From UBA7960 sp964348755 (GTDB lineage: Bacteria; Bacteroidota; Bacteroidia; Bacteroidales; UBA7960), in the NCBI GenBank assembly GCA_964348755.1, contig CAYGDW010000058.1:1-18332 (forward strand): DNA of 18,332 nucleotides. Reading direction: 5' to 3'. Positions within the stretch are counted from its first letter, which is position 1. Each line of letters starts with the position of its first letter. Of the stretch, positions 7,328 to 12,870 are shown in pieces. The position numbers and the translations under genes were made by a program. Under the pieces are notes generated by a model. The model did not search any database, had not been told where the DNA came from, and saw nothing but the letters and a program-made list of their open reading frames with translations.

Positions 7328-8173
7328 ATGACAAGGACTATAATTAAACACATCCTTATTGCCTTGGTAATTGGCTTTTCAAAAATATATGCACAACAGC
7401 CCGAAAATAATACTTCTCCGTTAAAACAACCTTCAAATCAGGTTTTTGCCGGTGTGGGCTTTGGAAGCAACCTGATTTATTTTGGCACAAGCCTTACGGG
7501 CAATCAACCATACCTTTCGGCCGAGTTGCTTTATGCCTGGGAGGAAGGTATATGGGCTGGCGCCGGATTTTTTCACCTGCCGGGTACCCAACCCTTTATT
7601 GCATTTTCAAACTTCGCCGTCGGTTATTCCCACGTTTTTAATCAGATCTTCGACGCCTCAACCAGTATATCAAGGTTCAATGCCAACAATGTGGCAAGCG
7701 TCGATACATATTCCGATTATACGTTTTTAAGTGCAAGCCTGGGTATAGACTGGGTGGTGCTTTATACAAGCATAAAACCCGGCTGGTTGTTTGCCCAGGA
7801 AAACAGCTTTTATTTGCTTGTAAAAAACAGCCATTATTTTTTTACCCGAAACCTGGGAAACAGCAATTCCTTTTTTAGTTTTAATCCAGGACTGTCGTTC
7901 ATGATCGGAACTTATGCCTGGCTGAGTCATACAACCCGCCCTTTATACCCTATAAGGCGCAGGCCGGGTATGATTATTACACCCGTGCCTATTGAGGTAA
8001 ATCAGGAATTCAGACCCCTGGACATGCAAATAAGCCTGCCCGTTGCATTTAACACCAAACGTATGAGCCTTGAGTTTGAACCTGCCTTTTTCTATAACTT
8101 CTATCAGGTTGAAACCTTGCCAAAAGGGGGGCATTTCTTTTTTACCACAGGCATTTATTTCAAATTAAACTAA
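7328..8173 (+). CDS. Predicted outer-membrane beta-barrel protein
   Basis: No named family recognised. The 281-residue product has a signal peptide (MTRTIIKHILIALVIGFSKIYA, cleavage likely after Ala22). It is followed by alternating hydrophobic/polar strands rich in Tyr, Phe and Gly, such as VFAGVGFGSNLIYFGTSL, EGIWAGAGFFHLPG and LSASLGIDWVVLYTSIKP. The C terminus, FFFTTGIYFKLN, looks like a final barrel strand. A basic, Pro-rich loop (PLYPIRRRPGMIITPVPIE) sits around residues 200-220. Only one base separates its stop from the ATG of the response regulator, so expression is almost certainly coupled. It could be a sensor partner or a target of the two-component system. Confidence 0.75.
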   Translation: MTRTIIKHILIALVIGFSKIYAQQPENNTSPLKQPSNQVFAGVGFGSNLIYFGTSLTGNQPYLSAELLYAWEEGIWAGAGFFHLPGTQPFIAFSNFAVGYSHVFNQIFDASTSISRFNANNVASVDTYSDYTFLSASLGIDWVVLYTSIKPGWLFAQENSFYLLVKNSHYFFTRNLGNSNSFFSFNPGLSFMIGTYAWLSHTTRPLYPIRRRPGMIITPVPIEVNQEFRPLDMQISLPVAFNTKRMSLEFEPAFFYNFYQVETLPKGGHFFFTTGIYFKLN

Positions 8174-8174
8174 T

Positions 8175-8852
8175 ATGAACGTGCTGATTGTAGAAGATGA
8201 AAAAAACCTGGCCAGCGAAATTGCTTCATTTCTTCAAAAGGAACATTACCTTGCAGAAACGGCACATACCGGCATAGATGCTTCTGAAAAAATTGCTGTA
8301 AACCTATACGATTTCATTTTGCTCGATTTGGGCCTGCCCGATTACGATGGACTTGACTTATTGCGCGAAGCAAGGGAAATAAACCACGAAGCTGCAATTA
8401 TTATTATAACAGCCCGCGGTGAGGTTGATGATAAAATAAAAGGACTTGATCTTGGGGCCGACGATTATATTGCCAAACCCTTTGCCCTGCCAGAGCTAAA
8501 GTCGCGCATGGCAGCCATAACACGCCGTAAATTTGGCCTAAACAACAACACAATTGCCATTGGTAAGTTTTTTCTTGATCAGCTTTCGCGAAAAGTAATG
8601 TGTGGCAACCATGAGGTTGAGCTGACAAAGAAGCAGTTTGACCTGCTCTATTATATGGTACTCAATAAAAACAGGGCGCTCACCCGCATTCAGCTTTATG
8701 AGCACATTTGGGGAAATTTGCTCGACAATGAGTACGACAGCAATTTTATTGACGTACATATAAAAAACCTTCGCAGGAAAATGGCCGAACATGCCCCGGT
8801 AGATTGGCTCGAAACGGTTAGGGGAGTTGGCTACAGAGCTAATTTTGATTAA
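8175..8852 (+). CDS. OmpR/PhoB-family response regulator
   Basis: A 225-residue DNA-binding response regulator. The receiver domain (about 1-115) shows the acidic pair Glu7/Asp8 in LIVEDE, phospho-acceptor Asp51 in LLDLGLPDYDG, Thr79 in IIITARG and Lys101 in YIAKPF. The C-terminal winged-helix domain (about 125-225) shows VELTKKQFDLLYYM, NRALTRIQLYEHIWG, FIDVHIKNLRRKM and the closing WLETVRGVGYRANF typical of the family. All phosphorylation residues are intact. It is preceded by the barrel protein gene (1-base gap) and followed by its kinase (1-base gap), so the partner is clear. Target genes are unknown; neighbouring secreted-protein genes are the obvious candidates. Confidence 0.96.
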   Translation: MNVLIVEDEKNLASEIASFLQKEHYLAETAHTGIDASEKIAVNLYDFILLDLGLPDYDGLDLLREAREINHEAAIIIITARGEVDDKIKGLDLGADDYIAKPFALPELKSRMAAITRRKFGLNNNTIAIGKFFLDQLSRKVMCGNHEVELTKKQFDLLYYMVLNKNRALTRIQLYEHIWGNLLDNEYDSNFIDVHIKNLRRKMAEHAPVDWLETVRGVGYRANFD

Positions 8853-8853
8853 A

Positions 8854-10173
8854 ATGAAACTTCGTTATAAACTTGCCCTGTACAACCTGCTGACAAAAGC
8901 TATATTTGTTGCCGTATTCCTGGTGGTAATGCCGTATTTTCTCGAAAAAGTCAACATTATTCAAACCGACAACGAGCTTATCAGCAAGCGCGAACAGGTT
9001 ATGGGTATTATTGCCGAATTTGGAATTGAAGGCCTTGCCTCCGATACGGCCACCAATGCTTTTGGCAGTTATAACATTTTAAAACAGGAGTATATAAGCC
9101 TGGAAAGGGCAGCCACAGACAGCCTCTGGAATTTTATTGAGATAACTCAGCGCATGGTCGATGACGAAGTAATTGACTACCGTGTGCTGAACTATTCCTT
9201 TATGGTCGATGGCGTTACATACCTGCTTGAAATTGGAACAAGCCTGGACAGTATATACAAAACCGAAAGAAACATACGCAGTATTTCCTTGGTATTGCTG
9301 GGCCTTTTTGTGGTAATTTCTTTTATTGCCACCACGAGCATTTCGGGCATTCTTACGCGCCCGCTCGAACAAATTGCCCTAAAGCTGAAAAATACAAACT
9401 CGCCCGCACTTTTTGACTCAAAACCAGTAAAAACTTCAACCACCGATTTTCAATACCTCGACAAGTCATTGTGTGAATTAATGGAGAAAACACACCATCT
9501 TTTTGTAAAGGAAAGAGAAATAACGGCCAATATTTCGCATGAGCTGCTTACTCCGATTTCGGTAGTTCAGAGCAGGCTCGAAAACCTGCTAAACACAGGA
9601 GGGCTTTCGGAAAATGTTGCTGAAAAAGTTTCAGAGTCGCTGCGCACACTTCACCGCCTTAAAGGGATTATCAACTCCCTTTTGCTTATTGCAAGAGTTG
9701 AAAACAAGCAGTTTGTTAAAAACGAAAGTTTTTTTTTAGTAGAATTGCTTAAAGAGGTGATTGAAGAAATTGAACCCATTTCGGCCGATAAAGACCTTGA
9801 AATACAAACCCGCTTTGAGGCAGACTATTGCATTATTGAAGCCAACCGATCACTACTCTATGCCTTGTTTTTTAATATACTGAACAATGCCGTGAAATTT
9901 TCGGGCCACGAGTTTAACGGCCCCGTGGTGGTTCATAGCTATGCAAAGGCCGAAACCTTTGAGATTGAAATAAGCGATCATGGGCCAGGTATGCTTCCCG
10001 AACTGGCTGCCGAATTATTTGAAAGGTTCAGAAAGCGAAAATCGCCCAATGGACACGGGCTGGGACTGGCTATTGCTAAAAGCATTGCTGATTTTCACAA
10101 CATTGATATTCAGGTTAAAACGTCTCCCGGCCTTGGGACAAGTTTTATTTTTGGTTTTCCAAAATACTCTTAA
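8854..10173 (+). CDS. Sensor histidine kinase
   Basis: A 439-residue membrane-bound HisKA/HATPase kinase, partner of the preceding regulator. Membrane segments lie near residues 16-31 and 143-163. They enclose a periplasmic sensor region of about 110 residues that matches no named sensor domain I can recognise. A short HAMP-like linker follows (about 165-215, with LTRPLEQIALKLKN). The H-box has His229 in NISHELLTPISVVQSRLENL, the N-box has Asn345 in NILNNAVKFS, the G1 box is DHGPG at 375-379, the F-box region is LFERFRK, and the G2 box is GHGLGLAIAK at 400-409. All catalytic motifs are present. The ATG at 8854 starts one base after the regulator stop and gives the natural N terminus MKLRYKLALYNLLTKA; the in-frame TTG at 8827, inside the regulator gene, is less likely. 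Confidence 0.96.
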   Translation: MKLRYKLALYNLLTKAIFVAVFLVVMPYFLEKVNIIQTDNELISKREQVMGIIAEFGIEGLASDTATNAFGSYNILKQEYISLERAATDSLWNFIEITQRMVDDEVIDYRVLNYSFMVDGVTYLLEIGTSLDSIYKTERNIRSISLVLLGLFVVISFIATTSISGILTRPLEQIALKLKNTNSPALFDSKPVKTSTTDFQYLDKSLCELMEKTHHLFVKEREITANISHELLTPISVVQSRLENLLNTGGLSENVAEKVSESLRTLHRLKGIINSLLLIARVENKQFVKNESFFLVELLKEVIEEIEPISADKDLEIQTRFEADYCIIEANRSLLYALFFNILNNAVKFSGHEFNGPVVVHSYAKAETFEIEISDHGPGMLPELAAELFERFRKRKSPNGHGLGLAIAKSIADFHNIDIQVKTSPGLGTSFIFGFPKYS

Positions 10174-10446
10174 AAGTTTTCCAAATCCTGCTTTATTCAT
10201 AGTTTCTTCATTCGTTTCCTGTTATTTTTGCCTAATAATATTGAAAAGCTGCCACTAACATTTTCCGGTTTTTCCTGAAAAGATTCTTACCAAATCTTCC
10301 AAATTATGAAACGAGCCTGATTCGTAAAACACAAACAAGGATGAACCGAAGTACAGCGAAGTTAAAATTCATCATGCAAGTCCACTCGTCCCGCCTAAGG
10401 CAGTACGAGTCTGGCTATCCGCCCTTAATTTAAAAATTATTTACTT
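10174..10446. other. Intergenic leader with a hairpin upstream of the Arg-rich protein gene
   Basis: This 273-base gap has no credible gene. A -7-like TATTTTTG occurs at 10223-10230 without a matching -33 box. At 10384-10410 there is a hairpin: ACTCGT (10384-10389) pairs with ACGAGT (10405-10410) around an inner GCC-TAA-GGC. It has no T tract, so it is not a typical terminator. It lies 36 bases before the ATG at 10447 and could be a leader structure or part of a scattered repeat. The kinase gene has no clear terminator of its own. Confidence 0.4.
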
Positions 10447-10881
10447 ATGAAAAAACCAATTTTAATTTTTGCTCTTTTGATGGGCTTAGGTGGTATGCCT
10501 GCGGCCCAAAGTCAGGGACCTCAGAACCAAGGTCAACGTGAGCGAGTTCGGAACCATTACACTGAAACCCATGGTCAGCAAGTAAGCAATGTTGCCCAAA
10601 CCATCGAATCGGGTAGTGAAAAGGGCCAGGTTGTGAGCGAAACTGCCCGAATGCGCCGCGAAGACCGCAGGCAACTGCGCGAGCAACGAAGGCTTGATGC
10701 CCGTGAGCGTCGCCAGCAGCGTAAGGAAATGGGCCGGGAACGTCGTGAACACCGCCAGCAGCATGACAATCTTCACGAAACCCCTGGTCAGAGACCCGAA
10801 AATACAGCCCGCCCGCAAGGCGGCCAAAGGCCAAATCCACCGCGCCATGGTCAGAATAACGGTGGCGGACGCCCCAAATAA
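10447..10881 (+). CDS. Secreted Arg-rich low-complexity protein
   Basis: No family recognised. The 144-residue product begins with a clear signal peptide (MKKPILIFALLMGLGGMPAA, cleavage around QSQ at 21-23). Next comes a mixed segment (about 30-66), then a very charged stretch at 68-105 with 16 Arg in 38 residues interspersed with Glu, Asp and Gln, probably helical. The tail (about 112-144) is rich in Pro, Gly, Asn and Arg and ends NNGGGRPK. It is followed at once by a terminator and preceded by a long leader, so it is probably its own transcript. It mirrors the secreted basic protein at 6985-7311 at the other side of the two-component genes. Arg/Glu-rich helices suggest binding to polyanions or a Spy/CpxP-like periplasmic role, but no CpxP-type motif is visible. 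Confidence 0.78.
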   Translation: MKKPILIFALLMGLGGMPAAQSQGPQNQGQRERVRNHYTETHGQQVSNVAQTIESGSEKGQVVSETARMRREDRRQLREQRRLDARERRQQRKEMGRERREHRQQHDNLHETPGQRPENTARPQGGQRPNPPRHGQNNGGGRPK

Positions 10882-10890
10882 CTAGTTTAG

Positions 10891-10913
10891 CCCCGCTACA
10901 GCGGGGTTTTTTT
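10891..10913 (+). terminator. Rho-independent terminator after the Arg-rich protein gene
   Basis: A perfect 6-bp GC stem, CCCCGC (10891-10896) with GCGGGG (10901-10906), closes a 4-base loop and is followed by seven T. It starts 10 bases after the stop codon at 10881. Confidence 0.93.
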
Positions 10914-10996
10914 ATAGCACCAGGTTAATTGAGCAACTGTTATTTGAAACTCGAAGCTGCTTGCGTAAGAAAAAATTTGTTATTTTAAAATTATAT

Positions 10997-11203
10997 ATCA
11001 CTATTGTCCGACAAGAATTACGTGATTTCTCGCTTCGCTCGAAATGACAAGGCTTTCCGATTTTTTGAGGAAGATAGGTATTGGGCGGCGGCTTCGCTCC
11101 CGCCCAATACCTATCAAGAAACTAACGGTCTGTTATTCCGATTGTAGTGAGGCATCTCGAACAGGTAATTCTTCCGTTATTAGATTTTGCCGGACAATAA
11201 TAA
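10997..11203. repeat. Complete palindromic MITE/REP-like element
   Basis: The element is bounded by inverted ends TATTGTCCG (11002-11010) and CGGACAATA (11191-11199); read from outside in, both continue with similar bases (ACAAGAA and GCAAAAT). Inside are two opposed, degenerate blocks of the ATTTCGAGCGAAG / ATTCCGATTGTAGTGAGG type, at about 11021-11047 and 11132-11158. At the centre is a perfect 16-bp stem (11073-11088 with 11100-11115) and an 11-base loop containing CTTCG. The right half is a second copy of the sequence at 1-98. There is no coding capacity and no clear target-site duplication. It lies between a terminator and the kbl promoter, in a 416-base gap that otherwise holds no gene. 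Confidence 0.75.
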
Positions 11204-11235
11204 TTTTATATAAGCCTTTTATAAACTTCCTCTTT

Positions 11236-11268
11236 TTCTGTGCCCAACAAAAGGTTTTATTAATTTTG
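11236..11268 (+). promoter_or_regulatory. Promoter of kbl
   Basis: TAATTTTG at 11261-11268 is a perfect TAnnTTTG -7 box, with TTCTG at 11236-11240 as an imperfect -33 box 20 bases upstream. The ATG lies at 11298, leaving a leader of roughly 20-25 bases. The palindromic repeat ends about 35 bases upstream of this promoter. Confidence 0.6.
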
Positions 11269-11297
11269 AGGCCTAAATATGACCAAAAACCCAAGCC

Positions 11298-12485
11298 ATG
11301 TACGGAAAAATAAAGCAACATTTGCAGCAGCAGCTTATTGAAATTGAAAATGCAGGCCTTTACAAGAAGGAGCGCATTATTACCAGCCCACAGGGTGCCG
11401 AAATAAGCCTGAACACTGGCCAGAAGGTGCTTAATTTTTGCGCCAACAACTACCTGGGCCTTTCAAACCACCCTGCCGTAATTGAAGGTGCCCGCCTGGG
11501 TATGCAAACACATGGGTTTGGCCTTTCGTCGGTTCGCTTTATTTGTGGCACCCAGGATTTGCACAAAGAACTTGAAGCACGCATTGCCCGCTATTTTGGT
11601 ACCGACGACACCATACTTTATGCTGCCTGTTTCGATGCCAATGGTGGTGTTTTCGAGCCATTGTTCGACGAAAGTGATGCCATAATTTCTGACGAACTGA
11701 ACCATGCCTCAATTATAGATGGAGTAAGGCTTTGCAAAGCCGCCCGCTACCGGTACACCCACTCCGATATGGCTGATCTTGAAAAACAACTGATTTCAGC
11801 CCAAACACAACGACACAGAATTATTGTAACCGACGATGTTTTTTCGATGGATGGCGACCTGGCCAAAATGGATGAAATATGCGCCCTGGCCGAAAAATAT
11901 GACGCCCTGGTTATGACCGATGTGTGCCACAGTGCCGGATTTATTGGTGCTACCGGACGAGGCGCCCCCGAACATTTTGGTGTTTTAGATAAAGTTGACA
12001 TTATAACCGGAACACTGGGTAAAGCCCTTGGGGGTGGATTGGGTGGATTTACTACAGGCCGAAAGGAAGTCATTGATATGCTGCGCCAGCGCTCGCGCCC
12101 ATACTTGTTCTCAAACTCTCTCAGCCCGGCAATAGTAGGCGCTTCACTGGCCGTTTTCGACCTGATTGAATACAATACCAGCCTTCGCGACAAATTAATG
12201 GAAAATGCCACATACTTCCGTGCCAAAATGCAACAAGCTGGGTTCGATCTTAAACCCAGCGAATCGGCCATAGTGGCAATTATGCTTTATGATGCAAAAC
12301 TATCGCAGCAATTTGCCGCAAATATGCTCGACCAAGGTATTTATGTTATTGGTTTTTATTACCCCGTTGTGCCAAAAGACAAAGCCCGTATTCGTGTGCA
12401 GCTTAGCGCAGCCCACAGCATGGACCAAATCGATTTTGCAATTGATAAGTTTATAAAGGTGGGCAAAAAACTAGGGATTATCTGA
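11298..12485 (+). CDS. kbl: Glycine C-acetyltransferase (2-amino-3-ketobutyrate CoA ligase)
   Basis: A PLP-dependent alpha-oxoamine synthase family enzyme (395 residues, the normal length). It converts 2-amino-3-ketobutyrate + CoA to glycine + acetyl-CoA in threonine catabolism, working with threonine dehydrogenase. Landmarks are NFCANNYLGLSNHP (47-59), the GLSSVRFICGTQDLHKELE region (75-93), SDELNHASIIDG (131-142), the PLP residues Asp208 and His211 in TDVCHSAGFIG, and the Schiff-base Lys242 in ITGTLGKALGG. RQRSRPYLFSNSLSPAIV follows, which is strongly Kbl-like and argues against BioF or serine palmitoyltransferase. The usual DDSH or DECH motif reads DVCH here, keeping Asp and His. No threonine dehydrogenase gene is adjacent, so tdh must lie elsewhere if the pathway is complete. 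Confidence 0.93.
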   Translation: MYGKIKQHLQQQLIEIENAGLYKKERIITSPQGAEISLNTGQKVLNFCANNYLGLSNHPAVIEGARLGMQTHGFGLSSVRFICGTQDLHKELEARIARYFGTDDTILYAACFDANGGVFEPLFDESDAIISDELNHASIIDGVRLCKAARYRYTHSDMADLEKQLISAQTQRHRIIVTDDVFSMDGDLAKMDEICALAEKYDALVMTDVCHSAGFIGATGRGAPEHFGVLDKVDIITGTLGKALGGGLGGFTTGRKEVIDMLRQRSRPYLFSNSLSPAIVGASLAVFDLIEYNTSLRDKLMENATYFRAKMQQAGFDLKPSESAIVAIMLYDAKLSQQFAANMLDQGIYVIGFYYPVVPKDKARIRVQLSAAHSMDQIDFAIDKFIKVGKKLGII

Positions 12486-12870
12486 TCTTATGGCCTTATA
12501 ACCACGTGTTTGCAAATAATTTTCGGCAACCAAAACAATAGCAATACAGCCGCGAACAACCGAATAAATGGTTTTGTGCATTGGTTAACAGCTCCCCATT
12601 TTTAGGGATGCCTTGTAGTTGCATCATGCGGTATGTGGCTTTTTATAATGTTACTTTCCGCCCAAACATATTATGGCCTAAACCGCTGATTTTTATTAAT
12701 AATCACATTTTTGACATTCAGAATCTGAAACGCCAGGGGTTTCCGATTGATGCAATTGAGGCTAAAGTCGGCCTCAATTAATTTTAACCATAGTAAAAAT
12801 CGCTGATAATAGGGATTGCCAGGCAGGGGAATACCACCCACCTTTGCCCTGCAATTTAAACACCACACTT
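12486..12870. other. 385-base gap between kbl and the TonB receptor, with a hairpin
   Basis: No gene is supported here; the longest open frame (66 codons, 12581-12781) starts at a non-ATG codon and looks like no protein. The main structure is a perfect 9-bp inverted repeat, AATTGAGGC (12754-12762) and GCCTCAATT (12771-12779), with an 8-base loop and an AT-rich tail. It could terminate kbl, although it is almost 270 bases beyond its stop, or belong to a scattered short repeat family. The receptor promoter follows at 12816-12846. Confidence 0.5.
12816..12846 (+). promoter_or_regulatory. Candidate promoter of the TonB-dependent receptor gene
   Basis: TTG at 12816-12818, a 20-base spacer and CACCTTTG at 12839-12846 fit the -33/-7 pattern, with the first base of the -7 box off consensus. 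This sets the transcript start near 12853 and makes ATG 12871 the first usable start. The in-frame TTG at 12844 falls inside the -7 box. No Fur-type operator was recognised. Confidence 0.5.

Noticed and set aside
10445..10848. Minus-strand open frames opposite the Arg-rich protein gene
   Set aside because: The plus-strand frame has a signal peptide, an ATG in good position and a terminator 10 bases after its stop; the antisense frames arise from GC-rich codons.
11041..11313. 89-codon plus-strand open frame overlapping the palindromic repeat
   Set aside because: It crosses the 16-bp central stem and the kbl promoter and runs into the kbl start; no protein features.
12693..12702. TTATTAATAA palindrome as a Fur operator upstream of the receptor gene
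   Set aside because: It does not match the Fur consensus beyond AT-richness and lies about 110 bases before the -33 box; short AT palindromes are expected by chance.
12581..12781. 66-codon plus-strand frame in the gap before the receptor gene
   Set aside because: Non-ATG start, no recognisable features, and it contains the 9-bp inverted repeat; more likely noncoding.
12844..12870. Upstream TTG start for the TonB receptor
   Set aside because: The TTG lies inside the probable -7 promoter box, so it would not be transcribed; ATG 12871 is preferred.
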